A DNA stretch of 8,375 nt from Oscillospiraceae bacterium (GTDB lineage Bacteria > Bacillota > Clostridia > Oscillospirales > UBA929). How positions within the stretch are numbered: position 1 is the first letter of the stretch; the number at the start of each line of letters is the position of its first letter. Both the position numbers and the translations under genes were made by a program. This document shows, in pieces, positions 1 to 6,777 of this stretch. The stretch spans positions 1 to 8,375 of the forward strand of contig JAISVO010000134.1 of NCBI GenBank assembly GCA_031271525.1. Reading direction: 5' to 3'. The notes below the pieces were generated by a model that did no database searches, was not told where the DNA came from, and saw only the letters and a list, made by a program, of their open reading frames with translations.

Positions 1-283
1 CGAACGGCGCCGCCGGGACGGTGAACGTCGAGGTCCCCAATACCTTGTGGTAGGCGATCTCCTCGTCCAGCGCGGTTTCAAGCCGCCCCAAGCCGATGTG
101 CGCGCCCACCGGGCGGAGGTTGTTATTCTCCAGCAGCGCTTTCATTTCGGGCGCTGCCAAGCCGCCGTAGCCGGCGAACTCCACGCCGGTGTAGCCGATC
201 TTGCTCAGTTTTGTAAGTACCGCCGGAAACCCCTCGGTTTCGATCGGGTGGCGCACGGAATAGAGTTGAATTGAAAAATCCAT
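1..283 (-). CDS. Sugar phosphate isomerase/epimerase-like TIM-barrel protein (N-terminal part, cut by window edge)
   Basis: Only the first 94 residues are present; the gene continues beyond base 1. The start MDFSIQLYSVR, followed by KIGYTGVEFAGYGG at about residues 28-41, is typical of the xylose-isomerase-like / AP-endonuclease-2 TIM-barrel superfamily. QLYSVR forms the first barrel strand and GVEFAG the second. VGAHIG at about residues 59-64 fits the third strand, where a histidine lines the active site. Members isomerise or epimerise sugars, and some cleave 3-keto-glycosides, usually with a divalent metal; the metal ligands lie beyond the window. The ATG at 283 is preceded by AAGGGG 11 bases upstream, overlapping the stop of the oxidoreductase gene. 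The gap to that gene is 15 bases, so the two are almost certainly co-transcribed and probably translationally linked. The family is confident; the substrate cannot be told. Confidence 0.85.
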   Translation of the reverse strand, partial: MDFSIQLYSVRHPIETEGFPAVLTKLSKIGYTGVEFAGYGGLAAPEMKALLENNNLRPVGAHIGLGRLETALDEEIAYHKVLGTSTFTVPAAPF

Positions 284-298
284 ACTGTTGAAAACCCC

Positions 299-1372
299 TT
301 ATAGTGTTACTTGTTTGCCGAGCTTCGCGGATTCATAGACCGCGTCGAGGATGCGGGTGACCGCCGCCGCCTGCTCGGGCAGGACGGTCAGCGGGTTCCT
401 TCCTAAAACCGCGCCGAGGAAGGTGAACTGTTCCCGGGTCTGCGGATCGGCTTCGCCGCCGTCGTAAAAGTCGACGCCCTTCTTGCTGAACGCCGGTTTG
501 AACTCGTACTGCCGGTTGTGACGGATTCCATTGATCGTCAGCCCGTCGTTCATATCCGCTCCCGCTTTGGTGCCACAGAGGAGGGTACGCGCTTCGCCGA
601 CCTCACGGCTGTTCAGCGCCCAACTGGTCTCCAGCTGGATCACCGCGCCGTTCTCCATGATGACGAAGCCGAACGCGCTGTCCTCCACCGTAAACTCAGT
701 CGGATTCCAAGGCCCGAAGGCGTTCGCCGGTTCGGTCTCGCCGTTCAGCTTGTGGAAGACCGCGCCGGTGACGCTCTTCGGGGCGTAGTTGTCCATCATC
801 CAGAGGGTAAGGTCGAGGGCGTGGGTACCAATGTCAATCAACGGGCCGCCGCCCTGCTCATATTCGTTCAGGAAGACGCCCCAAGTCGGCACGGCGCGCC
901 GGCGGATCGACTTCGCCTTGGCGTAATAGATGTCGCCCAGCACGCCGTCCTCGCACTCCCGCTTCAAAAAAAGGCTGTCGGGGCGGTAGCGGTTCTGGTA
1001 GCCGATGGTGAGCAGCTTGCCGCTCCGCTTCGCGGCTTCGGTCATTTTAAGCGCTTCGGCGTAGTTGATCGCCATCGGTTTCTCGCACATGACATGCTTC
1101 CCGGCGTCCAGCGCCGCGACGGTGATCTCACTGTGGCTCCGGTTCGGGGTGCAAACATACACCGCGTCTAAGTCCAGCTTGACAAGCTCCTTGTAATCGG
1201 TGAAGGTTTTCGCGTCCGGGGTCCCGAACTCTTTCGCCGACTTCTCCGCCTTTTCGGGGATGATGTCGCACAGCGCGACGATCTCCGCCAGCTCCGTCTT
1301 GATGATCGACGGCATATGCTTTTGGGTTGCGATGCCGCCGCACCCGACGACCCCGACTTTCAGTTTTCCCAT
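299..1372 (-). CDS. Gfo/Idh/MocA-family NAD(P)-dependent sugar oxidoreductase
   Basis: The protein is 357 residues, the usual length for this family of cytoplasmic dehydrogenases that oxidise a sugar or cyclitol hydroxyl, or reduce the ketone. The N-terminal Rossmann fold shows the dinucleotide loop GVVGCGGIA (residues 7-15). The family signature CEKPMA lies at 96-101, with Lys98 expected in the active site. The second signature GGGPLIDIGTHALD (174-187) carries Asp180 and His184, the usual catalytic and substrate-binding pair. The C-terminal half is the alpha/beta substrate domain. I chose the ATG at 1372 because GKLKVGVVGCGG is the normal N-terminus and GGGAG-like sequence sits 9 bases upstream. 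An in-frame ATG at 1408 would add MGAIKKLWESER with a weaker ribosome site. It is the second gene of the operon, 59 bases after the ThuA-like gene. ThuB of the rhizobial trehalose pathway is a relative in a similar pairing, but the substrate here is unproven. Confidence 0.92.
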   Translation of the reverse strand: MGKLKVGVVGCGGIATQKHMPSIIKTELAEIVALCDIIPEKAEKSAKEFGTPDAKTFTDYKELVKLDLDAVYVCTPNRSHSEITVAALDAGKHVMCEKPMAINYAEALKMTEAAKRSGKLLTIGYQNRYRPDSLFLKRECEDGVLGDIYYAKAKSIRRRAVPTWGVFLNEYEQGGGPLIDIGTHALDLTLWMMDNYAPKSVTGAVFHKLNGETEPANAFGPWNPTEFTVEDSAFGFVIMENGAVIQLETSWALNSREVGEARTLLCGTKAGADMNDGLTINGIRHNRQYEFKPAFSKKGVDFYDGGEADPQTREQFTFLGAVLGRNPLTVLPEQAAAVTRILDAVYESAKLGKQVTL

Positions 1373-1381
1373 CCTCTCACT

Positions 1382-1386
1382 CTCCC
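1382..1386 (-). promoter_or_regulatory. Ribosome binding site that decides the oxidoreductase start
   Basis: On the minus strand GGGAG lies 9 bases before the ATG at 1372, with a second purine run (GAGAGG) directly against the codon. The competing upstream ATG at 1408 has only AGGG about 7 bases before it. The spacing and the family N-terminus both favour 1372. Confidence 0.6.
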
Positions 1387-1431
1387 AAAGTTTTTTGATT
1401 GCACCCATTATAAGCCCTGCCCGACGGGAAA

Positions 1432-2115
1432 TCAAGGTGCATTTGAAACCCACTGCAACGCGTTGCGGAGCGTCTTTTGGTATTCCGGGTTGTGCCACAC
1501 CGCGAGGTGGTGGCCCGGGGTCAGGACGCAAACCCGTCCTTTCCCCTGCGTACGCACGTAGCACGCCGGGCAGAGCCACGCCGGGGCGTTGTGGTACGGC
1601 TCGGTTATGTATTTCTCCTCGTCGCCCTGCCCCGGAGCGTACGATGCCGTTAGGACGTCGATGTCGCTTGCTAAAATCTCCAGCCGGTACTGCTCGTCCG
1701 GTTCGGTGAACGCGCCGACGCCGTCTGTCACCGGATGGGGTTTCAGCGGCTGCACCAACACTGGGGTCCCGTTTGGGTGGAAAGTGAATCGGCTTCCGAT
1801 CAGACGGTCCAACGCTTCGGTCTGCTTCCCCGCCACCAGCGCGGTATGGACCGCGAGCAGCCCGCCGCCGCCCTCCACATAGCCGATGAACGCCCGCTGC
1901 ACCTCCTCCGTCTTCCAAGGCGTCCCGTCGGCCGCGCTCGTCTCGTCGCACTTGCTAAGCAGGACCGCCGGGTAGTCCCTCAGCATGTCTGTTGAAAACT
2001 CTTTCGCATCGGTGATAATGTCGAATTGAAACCCCTCGGCTTTCAACGGCCCGACCCCGTCAATCGGGACTTGTCCGGGATGCCAGTAGTCGTCGCAGAG
2101 CAAAAGTACGCGCAT
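1432..2115 (-). CDS. ThuA-like domain protein (trehalose-utilisation family, class I glutamine-amidotransferase-like fold)
   Basis: The protein is 227 residues with no signal peptide and fills a single ThuA-like domain, a flavodoxin/GATase-like alpha/beta fold. MRVLLLCDDYWHPGQ at the N-terminus is the first strand and loop. EGGGGLLAVHTAL (81-93, with His90) matches the family's GGG-x-hydrophobic-x-H nucleophile-elbow region, which lacks the cysteine of true amidotransferases. KPHPVTDGV (125-133) and GRVCVLTPGHHLAVWHNP (193-210) match the conserved HP and G-R-V...GH...W blocks, followed by the usual final helix ending LQWV. The ATG at 2115 is set by GGAGGT 9 bases upstream; the frame stays open to 2142 without a better site. 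It is the first gene of the operon with the oxidoreductase and TIM-barrel genes. ThuA proteins are associated with trehalose and other glucoside catabolism, with 3-keto sugars proposed as intermediates. The biochemical role of this copy is inferred only. Confidence 0.88.
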   Translation of the reverse strand: MRVLLLCDDYWHPGQVPIDGVGPLKAEGFQFDIITDAKEFSTDMLRDYPAVLLSKCDETSAADGTPWKTEEVQRAFIGYVEGGGGLLAVHTALVAGKQTEALDRLIGSRFTFHPNGTPVLVQPLKPHPVTDGVGAFTEPDEQYRLEILASDIDVLTASYAPGQGDEEKYITEPYHNAPAWLCPACYVRTQGKGRVCVLTPGHHLAVWHNPEYQKTLRNALQWVSNAP

Positions 2116-2169
2116 GGTGTGGTGACCTCCTTGAATCAGCAAGATTTAGCAAGGCTTCTGCGTAAGCTA

Positions 2170-2197
2170 AGTATACCACAGTTCCGCCAAGAAGCAA
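2170..2197 (-). promoter_or_regulatory. Sigma-A-type extended -10 promoter of the three-gene sugar operon
   Basis: On the minus strand TTGCTT (2197-2192) is separated by 16 bases from TATACT (2175-2170). The -10 is preceded by TGG, giving an extended -10 element. Transcription would begin near 2163, leaving a leader of about 48 bases before the ATG at 2115. It lies directly downstream of the SLH-gene terminator, so the operon has its own promoter. Two imperfect tandem 10-base repeats (AATCAGCAAG and ATTTAGCAAG on the plus strand, 2134-2153) sit in the leader; their role is unknown. Confidence 0.7.
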
Positions 2198-2199
2198 CG

Positions 2200-2233
2200 A
2201 AAAATCCGCCCCTGCCGAACGGCGGGGCGGATT
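2200..2233 (-). terminator. Rho-independent terminator of the SLH surface-protein gene
   Basis: A perfect 10-base-pair stem (2203-2212 with 2224-2233; AATCCGCCCC against GGGGCGGATT) closes an 11-base loop that can itself pair partly (GCC with GGC). On the minus strand it is followed by five T residues (2204-2200, the first overlapping the stem). It begins 16 bases after the stop codon of the gene at 2250-4949. This is a textbook intrinsic terminator in the right orientation. Confidence 0.9.
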
Positions 2234-2249
2234 CTGACAGCCAAAGCGG

Positions 2250-4949
2250 TTACCCTTCGAGGTAGTCGAGGAATTGCATGACGGTGACGATCCCCATCTG
2301 CCGGGTAAAGTCCGCCTTCGGGTTGAAGTTGACCCCGTCGCCGCCGATGATCCCGGCTTTCTGCAGCGCGCCGATGGCTTCCCGCGCCCACGGGGAGATG
2401 TTCGCGGCGTCGGCGAAGTCCGGCTCCGCAAGCTCCAGCTCATAACCGAGTTGAACCAGCATCTTGTACATCAGGGTCATTGTCATCTCTCTGCTAAATG
2501 CGCCGTCGGGGTTGAACAGCCCGCCTGTGCCGCCGGTGACGATCCCGAGAGCCGCCAGCTTCGCGACATCTTCGTTGTCGGTGTCGCTGAACGCGTCCGC
2601 TTTCGGATCAATTGCGGCGCCGGAGATGAGTTCGTATATCTCGACGGCAAGCCCGCAGAACTCGGCGCGGGTCAGCACCGTGCGGTACCCGCCTTGGAGC
2701 GCTTCGGGGACGATGCCGCGTTCCAGCGCGGCGATGACGGCTTCTTCCGCCCACGCGGACGGGATGTCCTCATCGGGGGTGTTGTCCGGGTCAGAGATCC
2801 ACGGCACACCGCCGCTGCCGGGGGTAGAGGGTTTCAACGGATTCTCCGGCTCCGGCTCACCCGGCTCGTCCGGTACGTTCTCGGGCATGAGGTAAGCGAC
2901 CAAGATCCCAAGCCCCGCGACGCCGATGTTCGGCAGGACCGGCTCTTCCCCTTCCGCCGAAGGCCAGCCGTAGCCGAGGAAGAATTTAATCTGGGTGCCG
3001 AATTTGATTGTGTCGTAAGCGACGCATTTGGTCAGGTCGATGGTGAGCTTTGTGCCCTCCAAGGTCGCGACCTCGGACGGTTCGCCGTCGTCGCCCAGCA
3101 CACCTTCCGTCTGATTCCAGCCCCAGTTATCCGCATCGCTTTGGAAGATAAGTTGCATCCCGCGATCCGGGGCTTTCGTCAGCTCCAGAACCAGATACCG
3201 CATTGAACGGAAGATGTCCACCGTCAAGTCGTTGGCGGATACGCCGTTTGTCCCGTCAACGCCCCAGCCGACTTGGTTGTCGTTATTCCGGGCTTTGAAG
3301 CCGCCCAGATCGAAACCGCCTCTGGGTACCTCGGGGATTTCGATGTCCATATCCAGAACAATATTCTGCGTCGTGTCCCCGCTGACGGTGAAGGGGTCGG
3401 TTGTCGCCGTGAACAGGTCCTTTGTGGCGGTCAGGATGTAGCTGCCCTCCAAAACGCCGGCAATGCTGAAGCTTCCGTCCGCGCCGCTGGTCGCGGTCTT
3501 GCCGGAAACCGCCGTGCCCGTGCCGTCCTTTAACTGGACGCCCGCGCGCTCAACCGGATCGGTGCCGTCGGTAACCTTGCCGCTGATTGTGTACGTCGGG
3601 GGAGGTTCCTCGCCCTCAACCGTATGTACGATTGTGATGCTGTTGATGGTGAGGGCCGCCTGACAGATCTGCACATTGAACCCAAAATGATCCGCCGCTT
3701 TCAACAGTTCCAGAGGAGCGGAATACACCATATTTTTCGAGTCCGTCGTCTTGCCTAAAATGCCGTATTGACCGGCGGCGTCGCCATTGGCCGGATTGGT
3801 GGAATCTTGGCTTACCGTCCCGTTTGAATCGCCGTTATACATGCGAATCACTTCGAAGCCGTCCCATTTTGTGCTCGGCAGAGCCGAATCGCTAAAGGTA
3901 ACGTCGAACTCCAGCGAGAGTTCCGACGGATCTTCGGCAAGGATGGCGTCCCATGAGCTGATGTAAATACCGCCCCAACTGCTTATTTCGGCGGTGGGAA
4001 GGGATTGCAGCTGCCCTGCGCCGTCATAGTACTCGGTCACCGGCACCTCGGTGCGTATTTCATTGCTGGCGGGAGGCGTCGGGACATCCGAGAGCCATGC
4101 ACCGGTGATCCCCAAGGCCGCGACGCCACCGCTTGAACCGTAGTAGCCGAGGTAGAATTCCAGCCACCCCGAGACGGTTTTTATCCACGAATAGTGATCA
4201 CCCATACTGGCGGCAAGGTCAATGACCGTGTATTTACCTTCCGTTGTAAAAGCGGTTGCGCCCTCCGTCCAGCCCAGCCCTCCGCCTTGGAAGTAAAGGA
4301 GCGGGCCGTTGGCCGACATGCTTTCCGCCTCAAGAATTAAATAACTGGCTTGCTGCCAAGGCTCATACCCAACCGAATCGTTGTTCCAACCCTGCTGGTT
4401 ATCGTTGTTTACCTTGGGGAACGGCAGGGGCAGTTCAATGGGGAAATCCACTGTTTTTGGGGGTTCTACGGGGGCTATCCCGAGAGCTTTCTCAGCTTCT
4501 TCCTTGGTGGCGAACGCGGTGAGAGAGATTTCAACGGAGCCGTTATCCATAACGGCCTCGTCGCCGCTCGGGATGGTGGTCATCCAGAGGCCCTTTGTGG
4601 TGTATTTTGCGGGTTCCTGAATAATCGCCTGAATCCATTTGACTTGTTTTGGCGTGTTGCCGCCGTTGTCGTTGTTAAACATCATGAAGTAGTTGGTGGT
4701 TAAGGGGTCGTTTTCAAACTCAAACGAATACCAGCCGTCTTCACCCTTGGTCAGCTTGGTGCCAGGCCAGTCCCCCGTTTCAACCTGCCCCCACCAGGCA
4801 GGGTTCATAACGAAGAGATAGACGTTGTCCATGCGCGGGTCATCGCTGTAGAAGTGGACGGTTTTTGACTCGTCTGCGGCAAATACGGGGACAGTTAAAA
4901 GTCCGACGATCATCGCCGCCGTAAGGAGAAAGCTTAAGAGCCTTTTCAT
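2250..4949 (-). CDS. Exported, cell-wall-anchored SLH-domain protein with CBM26-like starch-binding module
   Basis: The protein is 899 residues. Residues 1-24 are a signal peptide (MKRLL, a hydrophobic core, then PVFA before ADES). Residues about 30-105 resemble a CBM26 starch-binding module (VHFYSDD, VYLFVMNPAWWGQ, WPGTKLTKGEDGWYSFEF, MFNNDNGG), rich in exposed tryptophans. A beta-rich domain occurs twice, at about 179-287 and 552-688; both copies start NNDNQ-x-GW and contain L-x-FYLGY or FFLGY. Between them are a beta-rich stretch (320-445) and a carboxypeptidase-regulatory-like domain (452-536; YTISGKVTDG, DGSFSIAGVLEGSYILTA). After an acidic, proline-rich linker (690-730), three SLH repeats (about 731-778, 784-836, 843-899; LTRAEF, FSREMT, FTRQMG) should bind pyruvylated wall polymer. 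No catalytic motif is visible, so binding or scaffolding of alpha-glucan at the surface is my inference. The start is supported by AAAAGGAG 9 bases upstream. It appears monocistronic. Confidence 0.88.
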   Translation of the reverse strand: MKRLLSFLLTAAMIVGLLTVPVFAADESKTVHFYSDDPRMDNVYLFVMNPAWWGQVETGDWPGTKLTKGEDGWYSFEFENDPLTTNYFMMFNNDNGGNTPKQVKWIQAIIQEPAKYTTKGLWMTTIPSGDEAVMDNGSVEISLTAFATKEEAEKALGIAPVEPPKTVDFPIELPLPFPKVNNDNQQGWNNDSVGYEPWQQASYLILEAESMSANGPLLYFQGGGLGWTEGATAFTTEGKYTVIDLAASMGDHYSWIKTVSGWLEFYLGYYGSSGGVAALGITGAWLSDVPTPPASNEIRTEVPVTEYYDGAGQLQSLPTAEISSWGGIYISSWDAILAEDPSELSLEFDVTFSDSALPSTKWDGFEVIRMYNGDSNGTVSQDSTNPANGDAAGQYGILGKTTDSKNMVYSAPLELLKAADHFGFNVQICQAALTINSITIVHTVEGEEPPPTYTISGKVTDGTDPVERAGVQLKDGTGTAVSGKTATSGADGSFSIAGVLEGSYILTATKDLFTATTDPFTVSGDTTQNIVLDMDIEIPEVPRGGFDLGGFKARNNDNQVGWGVDGTNGVSANDLTVDIFRSMRYLVLELTKAPDRGMQLIFQSDADNWGWNQTEGVLGDDGEPSEVATLEGTKLTIDLTKCVAYDTIKFGTQIKFFLGYGWPSAEGEEPVLPNIGVAGLGILVAYLMPENVPDEPGEPEPENPLKPSTPGSGGVPWISDPDNTPDEDIPSAWAEEAVIAALERGIVPEALQGGYRTVLTRAEFCGLAVEIYELISGAAIDPKADAFSDTDNEDVAKLAALGIVTGGTGGLFNPDGAFSREMTMTLMYKMLVQLGYELELAEPDFADAANISPWAREAIGALQKAGIIGGDGVNFNPKADFTRQMGIVTVMQFLDYLEG

Positions 4950-4985
4950 GGTATCTAACTCCTTTTGCGTTTACAATTTGGCACC

Positions 4986-5000
4986 TCGGTACCATACCGA
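4986..5000. promoter_or_regulatory. Inverted repeat over the transcription start of the SLH gene, possible operator
   Basis: TCGGTA-CCA-TACCGA is a perfect 6-base inverted repeat with a 3-base centre. It covers the position where transcription from the 5002-5030 promoter should begin, which is where many repressors bind. It does not make an obvious terminator, since no T-run follows. No regulator gene lies in the window, and a 6-base arm could occur by chance. Confidence 0.35.
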
Positions 5001-5001
5001 C

Positions 5002-5030
5002 ATTTTACATGTCCTTGGTTAGTCTGTCAA
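5002..5030 (-). promoter_or_regulatory. Strong sigma-A promoter of the SLH surface-protein gene
   Basis: On the minus strand a consensus TTGACA (5030-5025) is followed, after exactly 17 bases, by TAAAAT (5007-5002), one mismatch from consensus. Upstream of the -35 the strand is A-rich (5031-5060, with runs of seven and four A), as in an UP element. The predicted start near 4995 gives a leader of about 46 bases. High expression is expected, which fits an abundant surface protein. Confidence 0.85.
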
Positions 5031-5065
5031 GAATCTTTTCAAGTTTTTTTGGATTTTGATTCATC

Positions 5066-5094
5066 TTGACCAAATATTCTGGAAGTATTATCAA
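5066..5094 (+). promoter_or_regulatory. Probable promoter of the tandem subtilase genes
   Basis: TTGACC (5066-5071) is followed after 17 bases by TATCAA (5089-5094), five and four matches to the sigma-A hexamers. Transcription would start near 5101, about 45 bases before the ATG at 5146. It stands back to back with the SLH-gene promoter, the two -35 boxes being 35 bases apart. If the genes are expressed in sporulation, as Csp genes are, a sporulation sigma factor may be used instead; I saw no convincing site for one. Confidence 0.45.
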
Positions 5095-5129
5095 TCCTTT
5101 TCAGTGCTTTCCGCACATATACATTCTTC

Positions 5130-5137
5130 AAAGGGGG
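5130..5137 (+). promoter_or_regulatory. Ribosome binding site that decides the first subtilase start
   Basis: AAAGGGGG lies 8 bases before the ATG at 5146. The reading frame is open from an ATG at 5056, but that codon has no ribosome site and falls before the predicted transcription start, and the 30 extra residues do not resemble a Csp prodomain. Confidence 0.75.
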
Positions 5138-5145
5138 TTGAGCCA

Positions 5146-6774
5146 ATGCAGGAAGTCATTGTCAAATACAGCGGGGACCTCGCGGCGCTCGGGTATCCGA
5201 CGGAGATCCTCAGCGAGAGCTACGCCGTCCTCACCGTTCCGGAGGGGGACCTCCCGGGGCTGACCGGGCGTGTTGAAATCGAGTACGCCGAGCGGCCCAA
5301 GCGGCTGACCCTGTCGGGGTATATGGACCAAGCCTGCGTCACGCCGGTGCGGAGCGAACGTGGCTACAACCTCAGCGGCGCGGGGGTGCTGGTCGCGGTA
5401 ATCGATTCGGGGATCGATTACCGCCACGATGATTTCCGGAACGCCGACGGCTCAACCCGGATCCTCGCCCTCTGGGATCAGACGCAAAACGGCTCTCCCC
5501 CGCCGGGCTTCCTCTACGGGTCAGAGTACATCCGGGAGAGACTGGACGAAGCGCTGGCGTCCCCCGACCCGCTGGCGGTCGTGCCGCAGCAGGACTTTGT
5601 CGGCCACGGGACGGCGGTGGCGGGGATCGCCGCCGGGAACGGACGCGCCTCTGGCGGCGCGGAGACCGGCGTCGCACCGGACGCGTCGCTGATTGCGGTC
5701 AAGCTCGGCGAGCGGGACAACGAGAAGTTCGCGAGAACCACGGAGATTATGCGCGCGTTAAAATATGTCTACGACAGGGCGAGGGCGTGGAACATGCCCC
5801 TCGCGGTCAATCTCAGCTACGGCACAAACGACGGTTCCCACGACGGCAAGACCCTCTTCGAGGGCTTTGTCAACGATATGGCGGACCGCTGGAAGAGCGT
5901 CATCGCCGTTCCGAGCGGCAACGAGGGGAACGCGGGCCACCATTTCCGGGCGACCCTCCGTCAGGGAGAGACCGCCGACGCCGCGTTCACCGTCGGGGCG
6001 AGCCTTCCCGAGCTGGCACTCTGTCTCTGGAAAAACTCGGCGGACACCTTCTCCATCGGGGTCACCGCGCCGAACGGCGTCACCACAGGCACCCTCCGGT
6101 ATAATAATATCCCCAGCGTCATCCATCTGGACGGCGCGAACCTCCGGATCGAGTACCGCCAGCCGAACCACTACAATCAGGACACCGCGGTCTATTTGTT
6201 TCTGGAGCCGGAGAGCGGACGGACGGACATCCCGCAGGGGGTGTGGACCCTCCGTGTGGGCGGCGACACCGTCGTAGACGGAACGTTCGACGTCTGGCTG
6301 CCGACCCTTGAGGCGGTGAGCGACAAGACCGCGTTTTTGGTGCCGTCGCCCGGGCTGACCCTCACCCTGCCTTCCTGCGCCGACAAGGTGATCACGGTGG
6401 GGGGCTACGATGCCGGGACGGGGGCGTTCGCCCCCTTTTCCGGACGCGGGTATACCCGCGACCTGCGGGTGAAACCGGACATTGTCGCGCCCGCCGTCAA
6501 TGTACGGTCCTGCCGCGCGGGCGGCGGCTACGGGCAGTACACCGGGACCAGCATGGCGGCGCCCTATGTCGCGGGAAGCGCGGCGCTGATCATGGAGTGG
6601 GGGATCCTCAAGAGCAACGACCCATATCTGTACGGTCAGCGGATCAAGGCGTTTCTGCGGAAGGGCGCGGAGCGGAGCCGCGCGATGACCTACCCCGACA
6701 GCCGTTGGGGCTACGGAACCCTCTGCCTGAGCGCCAGTATGAACCTCCTGCGGGACTACGCGGAGGGGGACTAA
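5146..6774 (+). CDS. Csp-type subtilisin-like serine protease (S8 family), triad intact
   Basis: The protein is 542 residues, near the usual length of clostridial CspB-like proteases. Residues 1 to about 55 form a small prodomain (VIVKYSGDLAALGYPTEI, YAVLTVP, IEYAERPKRL) of the type that stays bound in Csp proteins. The catalytic triad is Asp87 (AVIDSGIDY), His154 (VGHGTAVAG) and Ser469 (GTSMAAPYVAG), with oxyanion Asn259 (PSGNEGN). From Asn259 to Ser469 is 210 residues, against about 66 in subtilisin, so roughly 140 are inserted (beta-rich, about 265-395); this matches the jelly-roll of Csp proteases. The blocks ILALWDQTQNG and EALASPDP are frequent in this clostridial group. There is no signal peptide. 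CspB cleaves the pro-form of the spore cortex hydrolase SleC during germination; whether this copy does so, or is one of the many related tandem S8 genes, cannot be told. It is followed after 3 bases by a paralogue. Confidence 0.9.
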   Translation: MQEVIVKYSGDLAALGYPTEILSESYAVLTVPEGDLPGLTGRVEIEYAERPKRLTLSGYMDQACVTPVRSERGYNLSGAGVLVAVIDSGIDYRHDDFRNADGSTRILALWDQTQNGSPPPGFLYGSEYIRERLDEALASPDPLAVVPQQDFVGHGTAVAGIAAGNGRASGGAETGVAPDASLIAVKLGERDNEKFARTTEIMRALKYVYDRARAWNMPLAVNLSYGTNDGSHDGKTLFEGFVNDMADRWKSVIAVPSGNEGNAGHHFRATLRQGETADAAFTVGASLPELALCLWKNSADTFSIGVTAPNGVTTGTLRYNNIPSVIHLDGANLRIEYRQPNHYNQDTAVYLFLEPESGRTDIPQGVWTLRVGGDTVVDGTFDVWLPTLEAVSDKTAFLVPSPGLTLTLPSCADKVITVGGYDAGTGAFAPFSGRGYTRDLRVKPDIVAPAVNVRSCRAGGGYGQYTGTSMAAPYVAGSAALIMEWGILKSNDPYLYGQRIKAFLRKGAERSRAMTYPDSRWGYGTLCLSASMNLLRDYAEGD

Positions 6775-6777
6775 CCG

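Noticed and set aside
1373..1951. Upstream extension of the oxidoreductase frame to 1951
   Set aside because: It runs antisense-free but in the wrong frame through the ThuA-like gene and is arginine- and glycine-rich low-complexity sequence with no family match; the true N-terminus is the Rossmann start at 1372.
2129..2154. CCTTG/CAAGG pairing that could mask the ThuA-gene ribosome site, as a riboswitch or thermometer
   Set aside because: Only 5 base pairs across a 16-base loop, with no further pairing or known riboswitch core; expected by chance.
2274..3206. Long plus-strand open frame of 310 codons
   Set aside because: It is fully opposite the well-supported SLH-protein gene, has no domain match and an arginine/valine-rich composition typical of an antisense frame in GC-rich DNA.
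5041..5048. T-run after TCAAG as a plus-strand terminator in the divergent gap
   Set aside because: No stable GC stem precedes it and no gene ends here; it is better explained as the A-tract upstream of the SLH-gene promoter.
5118..5125. TATACATT as a sporulation sigma-E -10 box for the subtilase genes
   Set aside because: It matches the -10 consensus except at the first base, but no -35 match lies at the right distance and the implied transcription start would fall inside the ribosome binding site.
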